Source: Halosimplex halobium (GTDB taxonomy: Archaea > Halobacteriota > Halobacteria > Halobacteriales > Haloarculaceae). From it: a DNA stretch of 64,000 nucleotides. Every line of letters begins with the position of its first letter. Position 1 is the first letter of the stretch. Location of the stretch: NCBI RefSeq assembly GCF_051414055.1, contig NZ_JBLKNX010000001.1:372001-436000 (forward strand), in the 5' to 3' direction. Shown in pieces: positions 28,247 through 36,828 of this stretch. A program made the translations under genes and the position numbers. A model generated the notes under the pieces. The model saw nothing but the letters and a program-made list of their open reading frames with translations, was not told the DNA's origin and searched no databases.

Positions 28247-28942
28247 ATGGCCGAGGACGTCAAACCCACTCGCAAGGAGCTCATGCAGATCGAGGAGCGC
28301 ATCGAGCTCTCCGAGCGCGGGCACGACACGCTGGAGCAGAAGCGCGACGGCCTCATCATGGAGTTCATGGACATCCTCGACGAGGCCCAGGACGTTCGCG
28401 CCGACCTCGACGAGAAGTACGAGGAGGCCCAGAACGCCATCAACATGGCCCGCGCGCTCGACGGCGACGTGGCCGTCCGCGGTGCTGCCGCCGCGCTCAA
28501 GGAACACCCCGAGATCACCACCGAGTCCAAGAGCGTCATGGGCGTCTACATCCCCCAGATCGACGCCACGAAGGTCGAAAAGAGCCTCGACGAACGCGGC
28601 TACGGCGTCCTCGGGACCAGCGCCCGCATCGACGAAGCGGCGGAGGCCTACGAGGAACTGCTCGACCAGATCATCCTCGCCGCCGAGGTCGAGACGGCCA
28701 TGAAGAAGATGCTCGACGAGATCGAGACGACCAAGCGCCGCGTCAACGCCCTGGAGTTCAAGCTCCTGCCCGAACTGCGTTCCAACCAGGAGTACATCGA
28801 GCAGAAACTCGAGGAGCAGGAGCGCGAGGAGATCTTCCGCATGAAGAAGATCAAGGACAAGAAGGAGGCCGAGGAGGACGAAGAGAAGGAAGCCGAGGCG
28901 GAAGAGGAAGCGGAAGAGGACGCCGTCCCGGCCGACGACTGA
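28247..28942 (+). CDS. atpD: A-type ATP synthase subunit D
   Basis: The central rotor shaft of the A1 head, 231 residues. Long N- and C-terminal helices form an antiparallel coiled coil (KPTRKELMQIEERIELSERG at the start, TTKRRVNALEFKLLPELR near residue 175). An extremely acidic tail (EEDEEKEAEAEEEAEEDA) follows, a common haloarchaeal extension. It is the last subunit of the complex and is separated from atpB by the bat-bop-crtY-brp block. Confidence 0.95.
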   Translation: MAEDVKPTRKELMQIEERIELSERGHDTLEQKRDGLIMEFMDILDEAQDVRADLDEKYEEAQNAINMARALDGDVAVRGAAAALKEHPEITTESKSVMGVYIPQIDATKVEKSLDERGYGVLGTSARIDEAAEAYEELLDQIILAAEVETAMKKMLDEIETTKRRVNALEFKLLPELRSNQEYIEQKLEEQEREEIFRMKKIKDKKEAEEDEEKEAEAEEEAEEDAVPADD

Positions 28943-29031
28943 CGCTCCCGGGTTCCGTTTTCACGTCCGTTCGTCCCGTCGGCTCCACCGTCCCCGGCAC
29001 CGTTTAGTTCGTTCCGCGCGCACGCACGGCC

Positions 29032-29424
29032 ATGACCTGTCCCGACTGCGGCGCGCCGACGCTGGCGTTCCCGGTCCCCGACGAGTACCGCGAGGCGCTC
29101 CCGGGCGAGCACGCGGCCGCCGAGGTCTGCACTCGCTGTCTCACCCTCCGGCCCGTGGCGGACTCGCCCGACGAGATCCCCGACTTCACCGCCATCAGCG
29201 ACGCGGTCCCGTCGAACGACGCGGCGGCCGTCCCCTTCGTGCTCATGGTCGGGCTGATCCCGTCGCTGGCGACCAACCGCTCGGAGATCGCGGACCTGCT
29301 GGCGAGCGTCGAGCGGGCGGGGACCGACCCGCTGCTCGCGCTCGACCGCCTCGCGGACGACCCGACCGTCGACGCCGCCGCCGACCTGCGGGGGCGCCGC
29401 CGCCAGCTCGAACAGCTGCTGTGA
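29032..29424 (+). CDS. Conserved haloarchaeal zinc-ribbon protein
   Basis: A 130-residue protein with two zinc knuckles, CPDC (residues 3-6) and CTRC (about residues 34-37), followed by a helical region with a hydrophobic stretch (AVPFVLMVGLIPSLATN). I associate this with the haloarchaeal DUF6276 family, function unknown. A role in nucleic-acid or protein binding is only implied by the ribbon. It stands between atpD and the convergent release factor gene. Confidence 0.75.
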   Translation: MTCPDCGAPTLAFPVPDEYREALPGEHAAAEVCTRCLTLRPVADSPDEIPDFTAISDAVPSNDAAAVPFVLMVGLIPSLATNRSEIADLLASVERAGTDPLLALDRLADDPTVDAAADLRGRRRQLEQLL

Positions 29425-29798
29425 CCGCCGCGTCGGGCGATCCGACCCTGGTAGCCCATGCTCTCTCGCCGCCCTCGTTCGGACCCTACTCTGTTAGGCA
29501 TACCACATTTACATCAGGGGGTAATACACTGACTCGCGGCATCGATGCCAGGTGCCGCCGCGACGACACTTAGGACCCGTCGTCGTCTCCCCCCAATCCC
29601 CCCCTTACCACCAGCACCCATTTCGCGTCGCCGGCCGGGCCCGGCGGAGGCATCCCCCCCGCCTCCCGGGCCGTCGGCGACACTCTCTGCCTTTCGACGC
29701 CGTCACGGCACTCGCGAGTATGCCGGGTTCGACAGCGGCGCGGCTGGTCGGCGGAGCGAGACCGGTAGAATCCGGGAGTGCGAACTGCGCGTCGGTCG
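29425..29798. other. Intergenic region 3' to the release factor gene
   Basis: No supported gene. An AT-rich island at about 29489-29530 (gttaggcataccacatttac and on) stands out against GC-rich flanks and could be a promoter reading rightwards. It is followed by a pyrimidine-rich strand around 29590-29625 with long C runs. Reading frames here are proline/arginine-rich and unlike haloarchaeal proteins. A small non-coding or antisense RNA is possible but unproven. Confidence 0.4.
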
Positions 29799-31043
29799 CT
29801 AGACGCCCGTGGAGTACCGCAGGATGCCGGCGATGCCGCCGAACGCCGAGAGCAGTTGCTCGCCCTTCTCGAAGTCCGTGGAGACGAAGTACGTCTCGGT
29901 GCCGCGCTGCTCGGCCAGTTCCATCAGGTGGTCGATGGCGTCCTCGCGGTCGCCCTCCATCTCCTCGCCGCAGCGGTCGCAGGTCCGGTCGTCGTCGAAG
30001 CTCTCGCTTTGCCCGAGCAGTTCCCGCTCGGTGTGGCCGTTCGGACAGTCGTAGACGGCCACGTCCTGGCGGAGGTCCTCGCTCAGCAGCAGCGTCTCGA
30101 CGGCGCCCATGTTGAGGTTCTCGCGGGTGGGGCCGAACCCGTAGGTCGCCAGGTCGCCGTCGTGGAGTTCGTCGAAGAACTGCTCCATGTACTTCTTGTC
30201 CTGGAGCATCTCGTGCTCGTCGAGCACGTCCTGGGCGGCGTCGACCAGGTCGTGGAGCCCGGACTCGTCGGTGTAGGCCACGTCGAACTTCCCGAGGACC
30301 ATGTCGCCGAGCTCGTGGTGGAGGTAGTCGCCGTCGAGGAACTCGTCTTTCGTCGGCGAGGGGCCGCCCACGAGGATGCCGTCCATCTCGTGGCGCTCGT
30401 CGACGAACAGGTCGTTGGCCATCCCCGCGACCTCCTGGTAGAAGTTGTCGATCGCCTCCAGCCGCAGGCGGGCGAACCGCTGGGCGGACTGGCCACCCTT
30501 GCGCTGCTTGCCCGGCACCAGCGAGGAGGCGGACTTCACGGGTTCGACGCGCTTGCCGCGGAGCCAGCCGACGTTGGCCTCGCGGCGGTCGAGGACGATC
30601 AGGCCAAAGAGGCCCTTGTCGGCGAGCATCTCCTCCAGCGGCTCGGTGAGGAAATCCGAGTCGCAGTGATAGCGGAACGACTCGATGGGCCGGGGCGGAC
30701 TCTCCAGCGTGCGGGTGACCATCTCCGAGCGGCCGCCGCCGGTGTCGATCGACCCGGAGAAGACGACCATGCCGTTCTCCGGCGGGTAGGTGTCGTAGTA
30801 GCGCAGGCGGTCCTTGATGGAGGTCAGCGCGTCCTGGACGGCCGTGCGGGTGTCCTTGGACTTGATGTTGGAGGCCTCGCTGTGCTCCTGGGTGACGTGC
30901 TGGACGACGCTGCTGATCTGGCGGTCCTCCGGGATGTAGATGGAGACCAGCTGCGTCCCCGAGCCGCTGTAGCCCTTGAGCTCCTCGATGACCCGTCGGA
31001 ACTCGTATTTCTGTTTGTCCGACTGTTCCTGTTGCTCACTCAT
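29799..31043 (-). CDS. prf1: Peptide chain release factor aRF1
   Basis: Archaeal/eukaryotic class I release factor, 414 residues, which reads all three stop codons and triggers peptide release. Domain 1 has the stop-decoding NIKS motif at residues 59-62. Domain 2 has the catalytic GGQ at residues 183-185 (GKQRKGGQSAQRF). Domain 3 has a zinc-type pair CPNGH and CDRCGEE. It is a stand-alone gene with a TATA-like patch (acttacttag) about 27 bases before the ATG on the minus strand. Confidence 0.97.
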   Translation of the reverse strand: MSEQQEQSDKQKYEFRRVIEELKGYSGSGTQLVSIYIPEDRQISSVVQHVTQEHSEASNIKSKDTRTAVQDALTSIKDRLRYYDTYPPENGMVVFSGSIDTGGGRSEMVTRTLESPPRPIESFRYHCDSDFLTEPLEEMLADKGLFGLIVLDRREANVGWLRGKRVEPVKSASSLVPGKQRKGGQSAQRFARLRLEAIDNFYQEVAGMANDLFVDERHEMDGILVGGPSPTKDEFLDGDYLHHELGDMVLGKFDVAYTDESGLHDLVDAAQDVLDEHEMLQDKKYMEQFFDELHDGDLATYGFGPTRENLNMGAVETLLLSEDLRQDVAVYDCPNGHTERELLGQSESFDDDRTCDRCGEEMEGDREDAIDHLMELAEQRGTETYFVSTDFEKGEQLLSAFGGIAGILRYSTGV

Positions 31044-31327
31044 TGTCCAATGGTGGGGCGCTCGGGGCTAAGTAAGTGTTGACCTCCCCGGAGGGCCGCC
31101 GCCCGAGGCGTCGATACCGGTCGCAGAGGTCGGCTTGCGGTGGCCGCGGCGGCGGCCGGTTCGTGGCGGCCCCACCGGCCGCGACGACGGGAACCGGATC
31201 TGTGGCGGCCGCAATAGCTAAGAGGGCGGGACCGGCAGATGGTCGCACGGACGCGACACGCCGCGTCGGTCCCCGTGGTGGGTGGGACAGCCGGCGGCGA
31301 GCGGTCGACGCAGTCCGGGTGAGTGGG

Positions 31328-31780
31328 ATGCGAACGGACGCGACAGCGGACGACAGCGGGATCTACGGGTGGATAGCCGGTGCCGTCGGCGGCCGTCTGC
31401 GGAAGGGAGCGGCCGGCGCGCGGCTGCGGGCGTGGTATCTGGGCGTCGACCCCCGCTACCGCCCGGTCACCGCGGGGACGTGGGCGCTGGCGCTCCTCGC
31501 GTACGCCGTGGGCGACACGGGACTGACGACGGTCGTCCTCGCGCTCGGCGGGTTCGAGGCGAACCCGGTCGCCCGCGCGTTCCTCGCGCACCTCGGCTAC
31601 GCCGGGCTGGTCGTCCAGAAGTCGCTGGCGGTGGCGCTGCTGGTCGGTCTCTGGCGGTACTACCCGACTGTCGGGGGGCTGTCGCGGGACCCGTGGCGGC
31701 TGGTCGTCCCGACGGTCGCGGCCGCCCGCGGGCTCCAGCTGGTCGCGGTCCACGTCTCGAACGTCCTCGCCCTGGTCTGA
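31328..31780 (+). CDS. Small multi-span membrane protein
   Basis: The ATG at 31328 gives 150 residues with three to four hydrophobic segments, starting after a positively charged region (GRLRKGAAGARLRAW). The string GDTGLTTVVLALGGFEANPV resembles proteins of the DUF5658 group, whose role is unknown. Upstream in-frame extension is arginine-rich and unlikely. It precedes the MinD-type gene by 74 bases on the same strand. Confidence 0.65.
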   Translation: MRTDATADDSGIYGWIAGAVGGRLRKGAAGARLRAWYLGVDPRYRPVTAGTWALALLAYAVGDTGLTTVVLALGGFEANPVARAFLAHLGYAGLVVQKSLAVALLVGLWRYYPTVGGLSRDPWRLVVPTVAAARGLQLVAVHVSNVLALV

Positions 31781-31820
31781 CCGACGGACGGGCGTCGGAC
31801 GGCCGTCAGAACGGACGGCG

Positions 31821-31830
31821 GCTTTATGTG
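31821..31830 (+). promoter_or_regulatory. TATA-like box of the MinD-type gene
   Basis: The string gctttatgtg is centred about 29 bases before the ATG at 31855, matching a leaderless haloarchaeal start. Confidence 0.5.
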
Positions 31831-31854
31831 CCCCCCGTGATTTGGAGTAACACA

Positions 31855-32661
31855 ATGGCGGGCTACGTCTGTACGGTCGCCGGTGGGAAAGGCGGTGTCG
31901 GCAAGACGACGACGGCGGTCAACGTCGGCGCGGCGATGGAGGAGGAGGGCTACGACGTGGTCGTCGTCGACGCCGACCTCGGCATGGCGAACCTCGGCGC
32001 GATGCTGGGGGTCGAACCCGAGACCAGCATCCACCAGGTCCTCGCGGGCGGGCGCGCAGTCAGCGACGCGCTGACGGACGTGCAGGGCGGGATCACCATC
32101 ATCCCAGGCGAGCAGAGCCTGGAGGCGTTCGCCGACGCCGACCCCGCGAAGCTCAAGAAGGTCATCAAGACGCTGCGCAACGCCTACGACGTGGTCCTCA
32201 TCGACACCGGTGCCGGCCTCAGCCACGAGACGACCGTCCCGCTCGGGCTGGCCGACGGCGTCGTCCTCATCACCACGCCCGACGACGTGGCCGTCGGCGA
32301 CGCCATCAAGACCGCCGAACTCGCCGAACGGGTCGACGGCGAGGTGATCGGCACCGTCCTCAACCGGACGACCACCGAGACGGACGTGGAGGCCATCGCC
32401 GACCGCTTCGACTCGAAGCTGCTGGCGGTGGTCCCCGACGACATCGAGGCGACCGCCGACGAACCGCTCGTGCTCAACGCCCCAGCCAGCCCCGCCGCCG
32501 ACGCCTACGTGCGCCTGACCGAACACCTGATCGGCATCTTCTTCGAGGGCGCCGAGGTCGACGACCTCGAGACCGCCGTCGACCGCGAGTGGTTCGTCGA
32601 CGAGGACGAGGAGGACGACGACGAGGACGACTCCGGCGGCCGCTTCGGCCTGTTCGGCTGA
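31855..32661 (+). CDS. MinD/ParA-family P-loop ATPase
   Basis: A deviant-Walker-A ATPase of 268 residues. GGKGGVGKTT at residues 10-19 carries the signature lysine, followed by VVVVDADLGMANLG (Walker A') and VVLIDTGAGL (Walker B). The C-terminus has an Asp/Glu-rich linker (residues about 240-260) and ends GGRFGLFG, a short hydrophobic end that may serve membrane or partner contact like the MinD targeting tail. Haloarchaea have several MinD paralogues tied to placement of archaella and chemoreceptor arrays rather than to MinC/MinE. No partner gene adjoins it, so the cargo is unknown. Confidence 0.85.
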   Translation: MAGYVCTVAGGKGGVGKTTTAVNVGAAMEEEGYDVVVVDADLGMANLGAMLGVEPETSIHQVLAGGRAVSDALTDVQGGITIIPGEQSLEAFADADPAKLKKVIKTLRNAYDVVLIDTGAGLSHETTVPLGLADGVVLITTPDDVAVGDAIKTAELAERVDGEVIGTVLNRTTTETDVEAIADRFDSKLLAVVPDDIEATADEPLVLNAPASPAADAYVRLTEHLIGIFFEGAEVDDLETAVDREWFVDEDEEDDDEDDSGGRFGLFG

Positions 32662-32790
32662 CCGGCCGACGGACACCGTCCGCGGTCGGCGGACCCACAC
32701 CGTCCCGCCACACCCGCCTCCGCTCGAACGCGCCGGTCGCGCCCGGCCACATTCGTCATTCCTATATCCGCCGCTCGAAAACCGGGGAGT

Positions 32791-34548
32791 ATGTATCTCT
32801 CCCTGCGCTCGGAGGTCGAGGACGCCCTGCGGACGGCCCTCTCGGCCCTCGAGCTGCCGACCGAGGACCTGGGCATCGAGCGCCCGCCCGAGGACGTCGA
32901 CGCCGCCGTCGCCTCCAGCGTCGCCTTCCGCCTGGCGGGCGAGGTCGGCGCGCCGCCGCCGCAGGTGGCCGCCGACGTGGCGAGCGAGATCGACCCCGCG
33001 GACTACGACTACCTCGGCCGGGTCGACACGCAGGGCCCCTACGTCAACTTCTTCCCCAGCGACCGCTACCTCGCGGAGACGGTCGAGCGCGCCCAGGCCG
33101 AGGCGTACGGCCGGCTCGACGACCGCGACACCTCGGTCGTCGTCGAGCACACCTCGGCGAACCCCACCGGCCCGGTCCACGTCGGCCGCGCCCGCAACCC
33201 CATCGTCGGCGACGCGCTCGCCCGCGTGCTCGAGTTCGCCGGCTACGACGTGGACACCCACTACTACGTCAACGACGCCGGCCGCCAGGTCGCCGTGTTC
33301 ACCTGGGCCTACGAGACCTTCGACGAGAGCGATCTGCCCGAGCCCGAGCGCGACAAGCCCGACTACGACCTCGTCCGCTACTACCGCAAGGGCAACGCCT
33401 ACCTCGACGAGGCGCCCGAGTCCGAGGTCGAGGCCGCGGAGGCCGAGATCGAGGCCATCATGCAGGGCCTGGAGGACGGCGACGAGGCGACCTACGAGCG
33501 GGTCAGCGAGGTCGTCGACGGGGTACTGGACGGGATGACGGGGACGCTCGCCCGGCTGCCCGCCGAGTTCGACGAGTTCGTCAAGGAGACGCGGTTCATG
33601 CGCGACGGCTCGACCGACGACGTGGTCGAGCGCCTGCAGGCGCTCGACGAGGCCGTCTACGAGGACGAGGCCTGGCAGCTCGACCTCCCGGGCTTCGACA
33701 AGAACCTCGTCTTCCTGCGCTCGGACGGCACCACCCTCTACACCACCCGTGACATCGCCCACCACGAGTGGAAGTTCGAGGAGTACGACCGCGCCGTCAC
33801 CGTCATCGGCGAGGACCACAAGCTCACCTTCGACCAGCTCAACGAGACGCTGGAGCTACTGGGCCGCGACACCGACCGGCTGGACCAGGTGTTCTACTCG
33901 TGGGTGAACCTCCCCGGCGGCGAGGGGATGTCCACCCGCGAGGGAACCGGCGTCGACCTGGACGACCTGCTCGACGAGGCCATCGACCGCGCCCGCGAGG
34001 AGGTCGAGGACCGGCTGGACGACCGCCTGCGCGACGACGACCTCGACGACGAGGACGTCGAGCGCATCGCCGAACAGGTCGGGACCGGCGCCGTGCGCTA
34101 CGACATCGTCTCCAAGCAACCGACGAAGTCGATCACCTTCGAGTGGGAGCGGGCGCTGGACTTCGAGGCGCAGTCGGCGCCGTACGTCCAGTACGTCCAC
34201 GCCCGCGCCTGCGGCATCCTCGACGAGGCCGAGAGCGAGGGGCTCGACCCCGCCGACGCGGTCGACCCGGACCTGCTGGCCACCGACGCCGAGCGGGACC
34301 TCCTCCGGACGATCGCCCGCTTCCCCGCGGTCGTCGAGGAGGCCGGCGAGGAACTCGAACCGCACCGCGTCGCCACCTACACGCGGACGTTCGCCGAGCA
34401 GTTCAACGCCTTCTACCGCGAGTGCCCCGTGCTGACCGCCGACGACGAGGCGACCCGCCGCGCGCGCCTCGCGGTGGTCGCCGCGGCCCGCGAGACGGTC
34501 GGCAACGCCCTCGGCCTGCTGGGCGTCGCCGCGCCGGACTCGATGTAG
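32791..34548 (+). CDS. argS: Arginyl-tRNA synthetase
   Basis: A class I synthetase of 585 residues that charges tRNA-Arg with arginine. The N-terminal Add-1 tRNA-binding domain (residues 1-110) is followed by the HIGH-type motif (SANPTGPVHVGRARN, residues 122-136). The KMSKS-loop equivalent is GMSTREG. The C-terminal DALR anticodon-binding domain includes RVATYTRTFAEQFNAFYREC and ends LGVAAPDSM. A TATA-like string (tcctatatcc) about 27 bases before the ATG suggests a leaderless transcript. Confidence 0.97.
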   Translation: MYLSLRSEVEDALRTALSALELPTEDLGIERPPEDVDAAVASSVAFRLAGEVGAPPPQVAADVASEIDPADYDYLGRVDTQGPYVNFFPSDRYLAETVERAQAEAYGRLDDRDTSVVVEHTSANPTGPVHVGRARNPIVGDALARVLEFAGYDVDTHYYVNDAGRQVAVFTWAYETFDESDLPEPERDKPDYDLVRYYRKGNAYLDEAPESEVEAAEAEIEAIMQGLEDGDEATYERVSEVVDGVLDGMTGTLARLPAEFDEFVKETRFMRDGSTDDVVERLQALDEAVYEDEAWQLDLPGFDKNLVFLRSDGTTLYTTRDIAHHEWKFEEYDRAVTVIGEDHKLTFDQLNETLELLGRDTDRLDQVFYSWVNLPGGEGMSTREGTGVDLDDLLDEAIDRAREEVEDRLDDRLRDDDLDDEDVERIAEQVGTGAVRYDIVSKQPTKSITFEWERALDFEAQSAPYVQYVHARACGILDEAESEGLDPADAVDPDLLATDAERDLLRTIARFPAVVEEAGEELEPHRVATYTRTFAEQFNAFYRECPVLTADDEATRRARLAVVAAARETVGNALGLLGVAAPDSM

Positions 34549-34582
34549 GCCGACGACTCGGCCCGTCTCGAACTGCCGCCGC

Positions 34583-34696
34583 TCACAGCCCGCCGAGCGC
34601 GACCAGGACGCCGGCCAGCGTCGCCAGCGCGAGCACCACGAAGACGAACACCCACCAGCCGGGCACGTCCCCGTCGGCGCCGTCGCGCGCGCTCAT
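34583..34696 (-). CDS. Tiny single-span membrane protein (37 aa)
   Basis: The ATG at 34696 encodes 37 residues. An acidic start (MSARDGADGDVPG) is followed by one strong hydrophobic span (WWVFVFVVLALATLAGVL) and a short end. The acidic head and clean span are typical of small haloarchaeal membrane proteins. Its ATG overlaps, as ATGA, the stop of an 18-codon frame that begins at 34749 (MATTGRSSASVGAVVIGR), which may be a leader peptide or chance. It lies convergent to argS and divergent from the histidine kinase gene. Confidence 0.5.
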   Translation of the reverse strand: MSARDGADGDVPGWWVFVFVVLALATLAGVLVALGGL

Positions 34697-34860
34697 CGCC
34701 CGATCACCACGGCGCCGACGCTCGCGGAACTCCGTCCAGTCGTTGCCATCGCCCGATCAATTCACAGCGTACTGACTAATAGCTGCTGGCCGGGGCGGTG
34801 CCGGCCGGCACCTACCTGGTTAGGTACGACGCTCACTCCTCCGTGGTCCGTAGACGAAGT

Positions 34861-36699
34861 GTGAGCGGACTCGTCGCGCTCTCGTCGTGGCTGGCGGTCG
34901 GGTCGCTGGCCGCGGCGGGGGGAACGGTCGCGCTGGTCGCCTACCTGTGGCGCCACCTCGGCAAGCCGGGGGCGGGCTGGTTCGTCGCGACGCTGGTCGC
35001 GCAGGCGCTGTTCTGTCTGCTGGCCGGGCTGTCGCTGACCGTCGCCGACCCCGGGAGCCGGCTCGTCCTCGAGGCGCTGACCTGGGCGGCGCTGACGTGG
35101 GTCGGCCCGCTGTTCCTCGCGTTCGCCCTGAAGTACACCGGCCGGAGCGGCCTGCTCGACGGCTGGACGGTCGTGCCAGTCGCGGCGCTGGCCTCGCTGG
35201 TCGTCGCGACGGCGCCGGCCAACGACGTGGTCCTGCGGAACTTCCGGGTCGACCCGACGGGGCCGGCCGCGACGGTGTCCTACGCGCTCGAACCGTGGGG
35301 GCTGTTCGCCGTCGCGTTCGGTACTGGCACGGCCGGGGTCGCGGTGGCCCTGCTGCTCGACACCGTGTTGAGCTACGGCCCCCTCTACCGGCGCGAGGCC
35401 GCCGCCGTCGCGCTCAGCACCGTCACGCCGACCGTCGGGGTGACGATGTGGGTCTTCGACCTGGGACCGGACCCCTCGCTGGCCTTCGTCGCGGTCATGT
35501 TCGTCCCGCACGTCCTGCTCGACGCCTACGCGTTCGTCGGCAGCGGCATGTTCGAGACGAACCCGACGACCCGCCGGGCCGCCGACCGCACCGCCATCGA
35601 CGACATCGGGACGCCCGTGCTCGTCGTCGACCCCGACGCCCGCGTCGTCGACTACAACGCCGCGGCCGACCCGCTGCTGGAGTCGGGCCGCGACGGGACG
35701 ACGCTGCTCGGCACCCCCGTCTCCGAGCTGGTCGACCTCGACGCCGACCCGGTCGCCGACGGGGGCGCGGCCGACGGCGCGGTCGCCGGCGGGACCGACC
35801 CGGCCGCGTCGGCCGGCGACCCCGGCGCGGCGGACGAACTCGTCACCGTCCGCTCGGGCGGGCGCCGCCGGGAGTTCCTCGTCTCGCGGTCGACGCTGAC
35901 CGACCCGAAGGGCGCGACCGTCGGCACGACGCTCGTCTTCCAGGACGTGACCCGCGAGCGGCGCCGCGAGCAGCGGCTCGACGTGCTCAACCGCGTCCTC
36001 CGGCACAACCTGCGCAACAAGATGACCGCCGTCGCCGGCAACGCCGAGCTCATCGCCGACCGCAGCGACGACGACCGGCTGGTCGACAGCGCGGACATCA
36101 TCGAGGGCAGCGCCCGCGAACTCATCGACATCGGCGAGAAGGCCCGGGCGTTCGAACAGTGTCGCCGCGACGGCCCGCGCTACCGGTCGACCCCCGTCGC
36201 GGAGGTCCTCTCCGGCGCGGTCGCCGACTACCGCGGGGCCGCCGCGAGCGTCGACGTGACCGTCGACGACGACGCCACCGCCGCGACCGACCCGCAACTG
36301 CTCCGGCTCGTCGTCGCCAACCTCGTCGAGAACGCGGTGGACCACGTCGACGACCCGACCGTCTCCGTGACGGCGACCGTCGACGCGGGCGAGCTCCGGG
36401 TGACCGTCGCCGACGACGGCCCCGGCATCCCCGAGGCGGAGCTGGCGCCGCTCGACGCCGGGACCGAGACCCAGCTGAACCACGCCACCGGCATCGGCCT
36501 CTGGGTCGTCCAGTGGAGCGTCGACGCGCTCGGCGGCACCGTCTCCTTCGACAGCGACGACGGCACCACGGTCACCGTCCGCCTCCCCGACGGCCCCGGC
36601 GGCCTCGACGGGACCGGCTCCGGCAGCCTGAACGGGACTGGCTCCGGCGGCCTCGACGGGACCGACTCCGGACCGGCGTCGGACGACCCGGATACATAG
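34861..36699 (+). CDS. Sensor histidine kinase with 7TM N-terminus and PAS domain
   Basis: A membrane sensor kinase of about 612 residues from GTG 34861; GTG 34798 would add 21 residues. About seven hydrophobic segments in the first 220 residues match the 7TM histidine-kinase N-terminal domain. A PAS domain (PVLVVDPDARVVDYNAAADP and on) with a low-complexity Ala/Gly/Asp insert follows. The HisKA box is VLRHNLRNKMTAVAGNAEL with the phospho-accepting histidine, and the ATPase has NLVENAVDHV (N box), ADDGPGIPEAE (G1) and GIGLWVVQW (G2). The C-terminus is a threefold repeat of GGLDGTGS-like octapeptides encoded by three 24-bp units. No response regulator adjoins it. Confidence 0.88.
   Translation: MSGLVALSSWLAVGSLAAAGGTVALVAYLWRHLGKPGAGWFVATLVAQALFCLLAGLSLTVADPGSRLVLEALTWAALTWVGPLFLAFALKYTGRSGLLDGWTVVPVAALASLVVATAPANDVVLRNFRVDPTGPAATVSYALEPWGLFAVAFGTGTAGVAVALLLDTVLSYGPLYRREAAAVALSTVTPTVGVTMWVFDLGPDPSLAFVAVMFVPHVLLDAYAFVGSGMFETNPTTRRAADRTAIDDIGTPVLVVDPDARVVDYNAAADPLLESGRDGTTLLGTPVSELVDLDADPVADGGAADGAVAGGTDPAASAGDPGAADELVTVRSGGRRREFLVSRSTLTDPKGATVGTTLVFQDVTRERRREQRLDVLNRVLRHNLRNKMTAVAGNAELIADRSDDDRLVDSADIIEGSARELIDIGEKARAFEQCRRDGPRYRSTPVAEVLSGAVADYRGAAASVDVTVDDDATAATDPQLLRLVVANLVENAVDHVDDPTVSVTATVDAGELRVTVADDGPGIPEAELAPLDAGTETQLNHATGIGLWVVQWSVDALGGTVSFDSDDGTTVTVRLPDGPGGLDGTGSGSLNGTGSGGLDGTDSGPASDDPDT
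36598..36669 (+). repeat. Three 24-bp tandem repeats in the kinase 3' end
   Basis: Units 36598-36621, 36622-36645 and 36646-36669 each encode an eight-residue Gly/Ser/Asp word (GGLDGTGS, GSLNGTGS, GGLDGTDS). The units are in frame and differ by a few substitutions, so they form an extendable flexible tail. Confidence 0.85.
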
Positions 36700-36828
36700 C
36701 TCTCTATAGCGCCCCCCATCGATCACTGGGTCGATATAGCGAACTTAGTCACGGTCTTGTCCGTCGCTCCGGTAGCGACGGGTACCCCGACGTAGCCGAC
36801 CCACGGGTCCGGCGCGTCGAACCTCACC

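Noticed and set aside
29545..29802. Possible 85-residue protein in the gap after 29425
   Set aside because: Proline/arginine/serine-rich and not acidic; no start context or family support.
34693..34749. 18-codon frame MATTGRSSASVGAVVIGR as a gene
   Set aside because: Too short and without conservation evidence; kept only as a possible leader of the 37-residue membrane protein.
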